Assembly: GCF_040054535.1 (NCBI RefSeq)
Contig: NC_090779.1
Span: 22,252,501 to 22,316,500, forward strand
Origin: Antennarius striatus
Taxonomy: Eukaryota; Chordata; Actinopteri; Lophiiformes; Antennariidae
Reading direction: 5' to 3'
Length of the DNA stretch: 64,000 bases
Part shown: in pieces, positions 1 through 9,543 of the stretch
Layout of the letters: every line of letters starts with the position of its first letter
Position numbering within the stretch: the stretch's first letter is position 1
Notes under the pieces: model-generated
Databases searched by the model: none
Told to the model about the DNA's origin: nothing
The model's input: only the letters and a program-made list of their open reading frames with translations
Position numbers and translations under genes: made by a program

Positions 1-112
1 TATCCAAGGACAATTTCGTCATTTTTACAGTTAAACTCAACTCATTTCTCTGGTCTGACAGTGAAGGGAAACGCTACGAGACGAAGCGTTTTTTCACAAA
101 TCCAGCTCTCCT

Positions 113-203
113 ATTGGACAAATGACTGAGAGGCGGGACATAGCTGCGAACGACCATTGGCTGATGCAGAGCAGACCGGGTTCGAGATCATGTCTAGACC
201 AAT
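113..203. promoter_or_regulatory. Cluster of three CCAAT boxes (NF-Y-like)
   Basis: Three CCAAT/ATTGG boxes are visible: ATTGG at 113-117, ATTGG (as CCATTGGCTG) at 156-160 and CCAAT (as ACCAATCA) at 199-203, about 43 bp apart. A GC-box-like GGCGGG lies at 132-137. Clusters of this kind are typical of NF-Y-driven promoters such as histone and cell-cycle genes. No gene start is visible to the right, so if this is a promoter it would most easily serve a leftward gene outside the window. The call rests on short motifs only. Confidence 0.3.
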
Positions 204-598
204 CATTGAAGAGCATGTTGAAAGCGGAACGTGAAAAGAAAAAAAAAGTTAATAAACGGGACAGATGAAAGAACCATAATCCGTCAGGGGTTCATTACTG
301 GATGTTCAAGTGTTGAATAAAATACTGGAAAGTTTTATTAAACGTAAAATAACATCCAGGTTTACAAGAATACAAAAATTAAACGTAAATTCAAGTGACA
401 GAAAGGAAATCGAAATCAGGCATTCTCTATAGCTGTCTGTCTCTCTATCTATCTGTCTGTCCTTTTATCACCTTCTAACAGCTTGAACGCGTGTTTACAG
501 CTCTGTGGAATATGTGTTGGGGCTCTGGTGCGTTCAGGAGCTGTCAGAGGGAGGTGAACACAGTCACCTTGAAATCCTCTCATCGCTCCTGAAATGTC

Positions 599-640
599 CA
601 ACCCTGAGTGAAGGAGTGTTTCAGGAGAGGTGCTATAAAT
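599..640 (+). promoter_or_regulatory. Pol III type 3 promoter of the U6 copy: PSE and TATA box
   Basis: A sequence close to the vertebrate snRNA proximal sequence element (ACCCTGAGTGAAGG core) occupies 599-615, which is -67 to -51 from the U6 start. A TATAAAT box occupies 634-640, which is -32 to -26. Both positions match vertebrate U6 promoters, where a PSE near -65 to -48 and a TATA box near -30 direct RNA polymerase III. No octamer distal element (ATTTGCAT) was recognised upstream. The promoter argues that this copy is a gene duplicate and not a promoterless retrocopy. Confidence 0.65.
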
Positions 641-665
641 ACAGGATGGTGATGACTCTACCGCT

Positions 666-770
666 GTATTACTTCGGTAATACATATACTAAAATTGGAA
701 CGATTCAGAGAAGATTAGCATGGCCCCTGCGCAAGGATGACACGCAAATTCGTGAAGCGTTCCACATTTT
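666..770 (+). ncRNA. U6 spliceosomal snRNA gene copy (variant)
   Basis: This is the RNA of the spliceosome catalytic core. The full length is present (about 105 nt), from the 5' stem-loop to the terminal T run at 767-770 that serves as Pol III terminator. The body from CATATACTAAAATTGG onward is nearly canonical and the AGC catalytic triad is intact. Two departures stand out. The 5' stem is GTATTA/TAATAC around a CTTCGG loop instead of the canonical GTGCTCG/CAGCAC, so three pairs changed on both sides and pairing is kept. The ACAGAGA box reads TCAGAGA. The PSE and TATA upstream suggest it can be transcribed; whether it is a working variant or an early pseudogene cannot be told from sequence. 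Confidence 0.85.
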
Positions 771-1171
771 GGGAAAACGATTGTCCTCATTGAAATCATC
801 GAATGGACTTTCACTGAAGGGTCCTGATGTTATTAATTTCTGAAATAACTAAAGTCACGGAACCTCTGCCTGTATGGAGGAAGTGCTGTGTAACGACTCT
901 ACTCTAAAATCAAAGAATGTTTTGGTGCAGAAGTTGTGGAACTTTGATGAAAAGTAATAAAGAATCGTGAATCACTGCAGTGGTTATTAATGCATCCAGA
1001 AGCTGCAGTACATCGGCGTGGCCACCGGAGGGCGAGGAAGAAATCCTTTACCCAATGAATTCTGGTCCCATTTCTCAATTTGTGGTGTGCTTCCTTGACT
1101 CCTCTCCTTGCCTCCTCGCGTCACAGCCTAGTTCCTGAGACACAGGACTGGATTATGAAACTGGGATGTTG
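771..1171. other. Stretch without recognised gene
   Basis: No coding exon is recognised. The segment contains a CTCF-like motif on the + strand (GGCCACCGGAGGGCGAGG near 1018-1036) and unassigned sequence that runs up to the left arm of the inverted-repeat element. Confidence 0.4.
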
Positions 1172-1441
1172 GAAAAAAAATATTGTCTTCATTGAATTAA
1201 AGCACCGGCATCTAGTCGGCACTTACCTCACCACTGGGTAAAAAAAGACCGCGGGATATTTTGCATGTTTGGGACTCTTGGTATGTCCTGAATATGGTTG
1301 TAACGTTGATAATGAGAACACCCAACTAATGAAAGCTTCAAAAGTGATTCTTGACAGCGTGTCGTCTCTTTTTTACCCTGTGGTGTGGTAAGTGCAGACT
1401 AGATACCGGTGCTTTTATTCAAAGAAGACAATATTTTTTTT
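1172..1441. mobile_element. Inverted-repeat element with ~77-bp terminal arms
   Basis: The left arm (1172-1248) and the reverse complement of the right arm (1364-1441) match at about 93%, both starting GAAAAAAAATATTGTCTTC, with five or six differences. About 115 bp of unrelated sequence separates them. No ORF is present, so it would be non-autonomous. I could not find a convincing target duplication. The right end abuts the 3' end of the U6 pseudogene exactly. A foldback or MITE-type DNA element is the simplest reading; the superfamily is not recognised. Confidence 0.6.
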
Positions 1442-1442
1442 C

Positions 1443-1491
1443 AAAATGTGGAACGCTTCACGAATTTGTGTGTCATCTTTGCGCAGGGGTC

Positions 1492-1532
<41 letters not shown>

Positions 1533-1541
1533 TTAGCAAAG
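1443..1541 (-). pseudogene. U6 snRNA pseudogene, 5'-truncated
   Basis: Read on the minus strand this matches U6 from about nucleotide 8-10 (ACACATATACTAAAATTGG) to the terminal ATTTT. The ACAGAGA box is canonical here, but CATGGCCCC reads CATGACCCC, GCAAGG reads GCAAAG and CACGCAAATT reads CACACAAATT. The 5' stem-loop is degraded, and no PSE or TATA precedes it because RTE retrotransposon sequence is fused directly upstream. It faces the intact U6 copy at 666-770 in convergent orientation. Confidence 0.85.
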
Positions 1542-1955
1542 TAACGTTTTCCTGCACCATCATGTCCATTGAAGTCTGCACCAATGACAACTCTCTCACT
1601 TTTAGGAATGCTCTGCATGACTTCATCAAAGTCCAACCATAATTTCTCCTTCTCCTCCAGCTCACATCCTTCCTGTGGAGCAAACCCACTAACAACAATG
1701 AACGTCACACCTTCTATTTCTAGCTTCAGACTCATCACTCTATCTGACACTTTTTTTTTAACCTCCAGGAAATTAGTAACTCTTCCTTCAAGATTAATCC
1801 TCCTCTCTTCCTATCTAGATAATGAACAACTTGAACCCTGCTCCTAAACTTATAACCTTGCTATCTTTCCACCTGGTCTCCTGACACAAACCTCTGTATT
1901 TATCCGGGCTTGGGACCGGCACAATAAGACACTGGCTTGTACTCTCTTGCGGCTG
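1542..1955 (-). mobile_element. RTE-clade LINE, 5' end and part of the endonuclease
   Basis: On the minus strand the fragment begins with a leader typical of fish RTE elements (GCCGGTCCCAAGCCCGG, near 1903-1922) and continues into ORF sequence of the apurinic-like endonuclease: VSDRVMSLKLE, then GFAPQEGCELEEKEK, then ERVVIGADFNGH (the GADFN catalytic motif). At least one stop or frame change lies in the earlier part (near 1815). The element stops shortly after GADFNGH and joins the U6 pseudogene without a gap. It belongs to the same family as the 3' half at 34954-36239. Confidence 0.8.
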
Positions 1956-2496
1956 CTAAAATATGTAATACCGCCATTGACCACAGGAGGGCGCTGTAGG
2001 CACGCCATAAATAAAAGTGGATGCAATCAATGATATACAATATATGGATTTCCGGTTGTCGCTCAAAATAAAAGCATCAAAATAAAGAATTGTATTTCAT
2101 TGAATTTGAAGCGAAAATAATGTTTTTTACATCGGTTTGAACGACTACCACCAAGGAACTCACAGAAGCTTTGCAGAAGAAGTAATTGCAGGAATTGCAG
2201 GTGGCGAAGCTTGGTAGCGCTATAGCTGTTTTTGCTAGCTCTGTCGGGGACATTACTGCAGTCGCTACTGCCACTGTTGAACTTAGAGGAGCTCATGCAA
2301 ATTACAAATTTAGAAGTTTGTATTGTTTACAAAATTTTAGTCGCTTTTTGCAGGGGGGACAAACGCATTAGTTCCGTCGATTAAAAATATTTTAGTCACA
2401 ACAGGAAGCTATTGACGATCTGACATCGTCTAACTTTCTCAATGTTTTTGTAGTAACCTATTATGTCCACAAGAGGGCATCACGATCCTTCAACAA
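1956..2496. other. Stretch without recognised gene
   Basis: No coding exon is recognised. Two CTCF-like motifs are present: GACCACAGGAGGGCGCT near 1978-1994 and TCCACAAGAGGGC near 2465-2477, both with one or two departures from consensus. The remainder is AT-rich and unassigned. Confidence 0.4.
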
Positions 2497-2871
2497 CAGG
2501 GCTGTCAAACTCACTTTCGAGGGCCACATCACCCTCATTGGATTTTATGTGTGGCTGGTTTCTGCGTCTACAGGACCGACCGTTGATCCTCTATATCAGG
2601 GGTCTCCAAACTTTTTCCTTTAAGGGCCACATGACTTTACCCTTCTCTGATGGGGGCCGGGGTCAGTTTGGAACAGAAATCACATGAGTGCCTAAATGTA
2701 AATATTTATTATCTTCCAGAAAGTTGTGGGTTAAATCTACTGGTCAAAACCAAGAAGACGGTTCAAACATTTTCAAATAAAGCAGAAGTTAGTCCAGTTA
2801 AATTGTCCAGGTAGTAAAAAGGTTTTGTTTGAAGCGTGAATTGTTCTTGAAGTCGTCCTCGTCCTCCCATC

Positions 2872-2985
2872 AGGGCAGCACGGTGGTGCAGCGGCAACGC
2901 TGTTGCCTCACAGCCAGGAGGTCTGGGGTTCAAATCCCACTGAGGGCTTCTCTGTGAGGAGTTTGCATGTTCTCCACGTGTCCAG
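2872..2985 (+). repeat. tRNA-derived SINE-like segment with A and B boxes
   Basis: The sequence GGGCAGCACGGTGGTGCAG and the following GTTTGCATGTTCTCC are hallmarks of a very common teleost repeat. A Pol III A box (TGGTGCAGCGG, 2884-2894) and B box (GGTTCAAATCC, 2927-2937) are spaced about 32 bp apart as in a tRNA. It cannot form a mature tRNA with a proper acceptor stem, so it is called a repeat. Confidence 0.6.
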
Positions 2986-3062
2986 TGGGTCAATTCAAGT
3001 CCCAACCCAACACTGCTGGTTCTGGATCAAAACTGTGTCTCGTAGTAACGGGGCCGGGTCCT

Positions 3063-3150
3063 GTCCTGGTCTTCTGGAGGTATAGAACGATGGGGTTATG
3101 AAGCCCAGAAACGGCTGACATTTTATTGCTGCTATGAACATTAATTATTT
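3063..3150. repeat. Copy A of an ~90-bp repeat shared with 4434-4525
   Basis: Both segments run from TCCTGGT through GGTTATGA, then a GGCTGACAT or CTGCTGATAT block, to a TGCT-ATGA or TGCTATCAT block. They are recognisably related but diverged. The family is not recognised. Confidence 0.4.
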
Positions 3151-4433
3151 TTCATTCCAACATCTTCAGGTAGACTTATATTAACATCTAGTAGTAGACT
3201 GAATGAACAGAATGCAGACACTATTACATAAATAAGAACCCTCTCTCGGATCTTCACAAGAAAAAAATGGCGTTGGGACAGACCCACCCTTCTGTCGGGT
3301 CCAGGAGGCTCATAGACACTCTGTTTGCATCCGGCCTTAGCTTGGGGACCACTGCTCTACATGATCCACCAGTTCCAGGATGGATCGCTATTACGACCCA
3401 GCTCGTTAAAAAGAGTTGTAAGAAATCAATGCAAAAGTGTTAACATGAAAATATTTTATAAATCAAAGATTATTTTAAATCCCTGGACAGGGTAAAGGTT
3501 TTCAAAATTAACAAAAGGGCCAAAGGATGCTGCTCAAACAAAGGAATAGAACCAAGAGGATCGCTGAATTTGTCTGTAAATTACAAGTAAAGTGAAACAA
3601 AACCCACAACGTAATCTAATTACAGTTGTACAAAAAAAGTGGTGAGCAGCACCCCTACCCCTAAAACAATCCAGTACCTGCCTGCAATTGACACTTGACT
3701 ACCTTGGCTCACTGTTCCACAATGTGGTCACAAAGTTGGTTAAAACATCACATCTCGCAGGAGCAAATGAGGCACACTGTCCGTGAGGAAACAGCACCCC
3801 CCATCTGAACAGCTGAAGAGTATTTGAGGGCTCCAGCTCTGATTGAGGATCTGGGATTGGAGCGCTCCATTGACAACATGCTGCACCAATCAGGAGCCGG
3901 GGATGGAACAGGTGGAGTGGGAGGAGCCAGGACTGAAGGGCAGTAGTTACATCCAACCTCCGGTCTGACTGCTGATAAACAATGAAACCAAAGCACTCGT
4001 GCTGTGCTGCGACTTCCGCTACCGTTGCATTGTGGGGAATGTAGTGTTGGTGCGTGCAAGAGGCCAGCGGGCGGATGCGGCTTGCGGGCCGGTTCTAATA
4101 GTAATTAAACATCATCCAGCGGGCCATAAATAATTCATCACGGGCCAGATCTGTCCCGCGGGCCTTGACTTTGACATATGTGTTCAAGAACGTAGAATAA
4201 CATTATTGGCAAGTCTTCCGAAATAACTTTGTTGTGTAGTTTTCCACAGAATAGTTTAACAGATTTGAGGCATGCATGGCTTATTTTGCTTGTATTTTCT
4301 TTCTTTTAGAGGTTTTTTGTTTTGTTGTTGGTTTAACCTATCCAACAATCAATAATGTTTCACGTTGAAATGATAATTTTTCATCGATCCAAAAGCGTCC
4401 CATGCACTCCCAACTCTGAAGGAAATATAAACC

Positions 4434-4525
4434 TTCCTGGTTTCTGGGACTTTTGGAAAGATGCGGTTATGAGGCCTCAAACCAGAATCTGCTGATATTA
4501 TACTGCTATCATCAATGTGAAGTAA
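4434..4525. repeat. Copy B of an ~90-bp repeat shared with 3063-3150
   Basis: This copy matches the segment at 3063-3150 in the same orientation. It lies outside the hAT-like elements, whereas the other copy lies inside the nested one. Confidence 0.4.
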
Positions 4526-5524
4526 CGTTTATGGGAAGGGATGCCGCCAGGCGCCGATCAATCAGGAGTCCCAACTTCTTCAGATTTGTAGGTAAGATAT
4601 GATCGGGTTGTTGGGAAGAAGAACCCGTACTGTGATAAATAGAAAAAAACCCTTACTGAATCAGAAAGTACAGACTAACACAATTTTATTAATATTTCAT
4701 AATATGCAAATAAGAATAAAAGGTTCACGTGGAATGTGTGTCTGTTTCCTGAAGTGCTTTTTCCTCGAAAACCGCTCCACGTTAAATCTTCCACAGTTTT
4801 TCCAGGTATTTCCTGGTTTCCAGCCACCAAGACGCTTCCGGTCCATTTTCCTCACTAAACTCCAACCTGCTTTTTTTTTTCTGGTGACGTCAGCGAACGG
4901 AACGACCGTCATCACGGAGCCAAACTTGGTGGACTTGGAACTTGGAATGTTCGTTCCTGGGATGTTATAATCATAATGCTTTTATTAAAGACTCATGCCA
5001 TTTTGTTGAAAACGAAGATGGAGAAGTGTTTTTTCTGGATGCTTTGCCCATCTTACGATCATAAAATATATACATGCACACATTATTCAAATATCTGTGT
5101 GCACAACAGTTTTTCCAAGAAACGTTTGAAAAAAATAACACAGTAAAATATCACATAGCATTTTATGTTTTGCAGTATATTTAATTTATGGCATATTTCT
5201 GCTCACTATTTCTACTATTTACGGTTTTGTCAGGTTTCCGATATGTGCCCCCCACCCCCCAAAATAAAAACGTTAATTAGAGAAACATCGGGCAAAAGTC
5301 GAAGCAGACACGTTAGTCCAAGCATCCACAATCCACCACATATTGTGGGGGTGTAACTCGCTCGGCACTGCCCCCCAGTCCTGGTGTGTTCACGTCCCTC
5401 ACGTTCACGCTGTTCTTTCAACCCTTGATATTTCTCAATCTTTTCATGTTCCTTCTTCCTGATGTTGGCATCAGCTGGAATCGCCACATCTATCGCCACA
5501 TCTATATATATATGAAATATATCT

Positions 5525-5629
<105 letters not shown>

Positions 5630-5703
5630 CCGATGTATGTCTTCTCTGCATTAATCACACTCTGGAACTCATGTGGTGGCAATAGCTCAGGTGGGGGTTT
5701 ATT

Positions 5704-5818
5704 CTGCGTTCAACAACAAATGGACACAGGAGACAGTGTACAAGGTGTCAATTTGTGGACCAAAGCACATATCCTGTCTGTCTCATGAAAATCCTCCAGC
5801 GTACTGAGGATTTCCCAT
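5704..5818. repeat. 115-bp repeat, continuous copy
   Basis: This segment recurs at 6051-6127 and 6331-6372 with very few differences, but there it is split by 203 bp. The function and family are not recognised. The + strand carries no long ORF. Confidence 0.85.
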
Positions 5819-6050
5819 ATAGGCTACTATACTACACGTATATGATTTAGTGATCGTAAAGTGATTTTTATACAGCCAGATGAACAAAGCAAATCTCATT
5901 TCCTCTTAAAAAAATAAAATACAAAATAAACGTAGCATATTTTTCCACCATTAACTGTTACCATCTTTTTATATTATTTTAGCTTATTTAACCAAATCAC
6001 ATGAACTTGCAATAAAAAATACACATTAAATTATAACACTTGCAACATAC

Positions 6051-6372
6051 CTGCGTTCAACAACAAATGGACACAGGAGACAGTGTACAAGGTGTCAATT
6101 TGTGGACCAAAGCACATGTCCTGTCTGGGGAAACACCGATACCACCTGTCAGCTAGCTGTACTGGACACGTTCTTTACCAGTGAAACAATGTACACAAAG
6201 TTAATGTTTGACCTGACACAAAATGAAACAGTTAGTCTAATGGTGTTTGTTTTCAGGCATGTATCCCAGATTAACTGTTAAGTGCTTTTCAAAATTATAA
6301 TTTATTTTGTCCACAGACGCACGGACATTACCTGTCTCATGAAAATCCTCCAGCGTACTGAGGATTTCCCAT
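6051..6372. repeat. 115-bp repeat, copy interrupted by 203 bp
   Basis: Bases 6051-6127 and 6331-6372 correspond to the two halves of the continuous copy at 5704-5818. The 203-bp interruption (6128-6330) sits between two occurrences of CCTGTCT. It is either an insertion with a 7-bp target duplication or material lost from the other copy. Acceptor-like ends (TTTTCAG, TCCACAG) lie inside the interruption, but no GT donor starts it. Confidence 0.8.
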
Positions 6373-6477
6373 CATGCTTCGCTAACATGAAGCAGGCATG
6401 ATGCAAACATGTAGAACAGTAGATGGCGTAGTTTCCCCATTTTAGCGGGATTTTAACTACAACTTATTCAACTATGT

Positions 6478-6545
<68 letters not shown>
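6478..6545. repeat. (TA)n microsatellite
   Basis: About 68 bp of uninterrupted TA dinucleotides, followed by short CA runs. Confidence 0.97.
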
Positions 6546-6548
<3 letters not shown>

Positions 6549-7150
6549 TGTATATATATTTACATACACACACACAGGTAGTACGGAAAGTGATTATTTG
6601 GACATGAAAAAGAAAATGAACATGTACAGTGAGGGGAGGGTGGTTGGATTTGGGACAATGATTGTGCTTCTGCAATATTGAGGTATGGCCAATGATGCAT
6701 TGGAGATATCATTGGTTTTTATTTAAAAACAACAATTTCTCCACTGTGACAGGTTCAATTTCCTGATTCTGTCCACACTATCTATACCTCTCTCCAAAAT
6801 ATGTCTGACTCTATCCAAATTCCAAACTGTTTCCACACTGGCTAACCACAACTCTCCACCAAACAACCACATTCTGAATGGAGTGTGATCGCCTTATATC
6901 GGTGTTAATGCACGCCTCACGAGCCGAATCAGTCACGTGGTATGAGCCGCGTAGGGAGGCGTTCCCGTGATGGGAGCCTCGATACGGAACGTCACGCCCC
7001 AAGCCTCATTGCCCGGCGATGCTTCGGACGTCATCCATTTCAGCTCCTCCCTTAGATGAAGCAAGCCTCGATACGCGCTCCGCCGGAACGCCCCTCCCCT
7101 ACTCGGCACACGCTTCGGAGCTTCGATCCCCAACGTCACATCACTATTAA
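6546..7150. other. Gene-free stretch with a CpG-rich block
   Basis: From about 6900 to 7140 the sequence is CpG-rich and contains degenerate copies of a CCTCGATACG...GAACGTCAC pattern (6972, 7065 and, more weakly, 7117). No exon is recognised. It may be part of an unrecognised mobile element or an upstream CpG island of hdac10. Confidence 0.35.
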
Positions 7151-7409
7151 AAAGCATTTGCAGCTTTCGGTTTTTCGACTTCCGTGGAATCTGGGTCCCA
7201 GTGGATCTGGATCAGGGAGTCGCGACCCCTGACGGGGTTCTAACCGTATAGGTGTAGTAACTCTATTTGTCCACAAGGGGGCGCTGAGTCGCCATAGATC
7301 TGTTGTTCGACCCACGGCTCGCGCGCTCACCGCAGTTGGAACGCTGCGTCACAGGAGCGTGGAGTCCCCATTGAAACGAAACGAGCCCACGCGGATCCAC
7401 AGAGTAAAC
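7151..7409 (+). promoter_or_regulatory. hdac10 upstream region, with a CTCF-like site
   Basis: The 260 bp before the hdac10 start codon are GC-rich with many CpG. CCACAAGGGGGCGCTG at 7271-7286 is a near match to the CTCF core consensus on the + strand. No TATA box is apparent, as expected for a housekeeping-type promoter. The transcription start is not determined. Confidence 0.4.
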
Positions 7410-9453
7410 ATGAAAGCGGGAACGGCACTGATTTACGATGAGGAGATGACCAGACACAGACTGCTGTGGGACGAGTGGGTATTAACTTATTTAAACACGC
7501 GTTTTAACGTTAACTAACCCACCGGGCGCGAGACGCCGCCCTTTATTACAGTTTACAAGCTATTAACTCCACGCAGGTTAGCGTGCGTGTCTGCGTGGGT
7601 CCGTTTTCTTATTGTTTACATCAGTCGTTCAGACTTTTCTATAAGAATCGATTATTGGTTGCGGGTTCGGGACAATATCGCGACCAGCCAATCAGAAGCA
7701 GAGCAGGGCGATGACTTTATGCGGTCTTGAATCGAACCCATGTCGTCTCCAGTCCCTTCTGTGAGATCGAGGTCCCCGAACGCCTCACGGTGAGTCACGG
7801 CGCTCTGGTCCGGAGCGGACTGGCCGCTCGCTGCGTCTCTATCCCGGTGCGAGAAGCAAAGGACGAAGACATCCTGCTGGTTCACAGGTGGGTTCTGGTC
7901 CGACCGCCACCCGCTTCGGTTTACCAGAACCAGACCCTGTCTCAACTGTTTCCACTCCCCCCACCAGTCAGGAGTACCTGGAGGCGGTGAAGACCACCCC
8001 CCACCTGAGTGTGGAGGAGCTGCAGGAGTTCTCCAAACCTTTTGGTGACGTCTACTTCCACCCAGTGAGTCATGACCCTCTAACACACGTGTCAAACTCA
8101 AGGCCTGGGGGCCAACTGTGGCCCGCCATGTCATTTCATGTGGCCCGCCAGAGAGCATTAAAAGGTCAGAGTGTCTAAAAATAAATAGATCAAATGTGTG
8201 CTTTGAGCAAAAACCACATTTCCCACAATGCAGTCATTAAGCCCATTTTAACTATGACAAAAACATTTTGAACGCTAATGTCCTAACTTGTGTTTGATGT
8301 TATTTTTCTGTCTTTACTTGGATAGTTTGGTCCTTGATTGATGGAGTTCTGTTGGTTTTATAACCTGACAAAAGGATTTATGTTAAAGCAGAGCAACAAG
8401 CTAACATAGTACAGTTAGTACTTCTTCAAGTTACAAATGGCAATGTTTGTAACTTGAATAAGTAATAAATTCAGTTATTTAACATTAATGAGTAGTTACA
8501 TTTATTTTACATTACATTTAGTTAAATTTATAAGTTACATCTGGCCCTTTGAGGACAGCCATTATGCTGATGTGGCCCTCGGTGAAAATGACTCGGACAC
8601 CCCTGCTCTAACACATTGGTGTCTCATATGTGGTTTAATGCCCTCCCCCCTCACAGGACAGCTACCATTGTGCCAAACTGGCTGCAGGCGCTGCGCTCCA
8701 GCTGGTGGACGGCGTCCTGACGGGGAAGGTGAGGAACGGACTGGCTCTGGTCAGGTGAGGCGTTCAGGTACCACCCGAGACTCCAAAGGTCCACCCAGTT
8801 AAATATTCATCTAGAATATGAGCATGCTGACCTAGATGTGATAATGCTGTTATTGCACAAATCAAATTCTGGCTTTAAATTCATTAAACAAACTGTCCTT
8901 AATAGACCTCCAGGACACCACAGCATGCACAGCGCCGCCAACGGGTTCTGTGTTTTTAATAACGTGGCCATAGCGGCTCGCTATGCGAAGAAGAACTACG
9001 GAGTTAAAAGGTGATTTTTTTTGTTTTGTTCATTCAGGTCACGTCCACACGTAGCCGGGTGTGGACGTGACCGGCTTAGAAAAAAAAATGAAATCTATAG
9101 GACCTTGTTTAAAAAAAAAACCCATCATGATCAACACGTTTATAAGCATTATAACTCCGTAACAACTGCAATAACGACAGGGGCAAAGACAGCGACATGC
9201 GGAAATCCTCACACCATTCTTCCTGGAGGAAGACTTCCATCTCAGAGTCCACCCACCAGCTAGCAGTACGACCCGGTCTGACCCAGAACTGGTGTCGGCG
9301 TCTTTGGGGAGGGATGTCAGTAAAGAGCCGACCTTCTTCTCTGCTCAGTGTGACACAGCAGGAAAAACAGAATAGCAAAAAAACACCTGGAGAGTTGTTA
9401 TCGCCAAACTAGTTTTTAAAGACATCCATGACATTTGTAAATGTAAACACAGG

Positions 9454-9543
<90 letters not shown>

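Larger units (their letters stand above)
2597..3354. mobile_element. hAT-like non-autonomous element (nested)
   Basis: The left end CAGGGGTCTCCAAAC and the complement of the right end CAGTGGTCCCCAAGC form imperfect terminal inverted repeats. The flanks CTCTATAT (2589-2596) and CTCTACAT (3355-3362) form an 8-bp duplication with one difference. The element lies inside the outer hAT-like element, so it inserted later. It carries a tRNA-like SINE segment near 2872-2985. No transposase is recognised. Confidence 0.65.
2497..4182. mobile_element. hAT-like non-autonomous element (outer)
   Basis: The ends are short imperfect terminal inverted repeats, CAGGGCTGTCAAACTC at the left and the complement of CACATATGTCAAAGTC at the right. 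They are flanked by TTCAACAA (2489-2496) and TTCAAGAA (4183-4190), an 8-bp target duplication with one difference, as hAT transposases make. Internal GGGCCACAT and GGGCC motifs are typical of the fish hAT family that resembles the element at 8086-8605. No transposase ORF remains. A second hAT-like element lies inside at 2597-3354. Confidence 0.6.

Noticed and set aside
505-843. 112-codon + strand ORF
   Set aside because: It reads through the U6 gene; NTYTKIGTIQRRLAWPLRKD is simply translated U6 RNA.
2872-2945. Possible tRNA gene
   Set aside because: A and B boxes are present, but no complete cloverleaf with acceptor stem; it is a tRNA-derived repeat.
7652-8158. 168-codon minus-strand ORF
   Set aside because: It overlaps hdac10 exons 2-3 in antisense and shows no domain.
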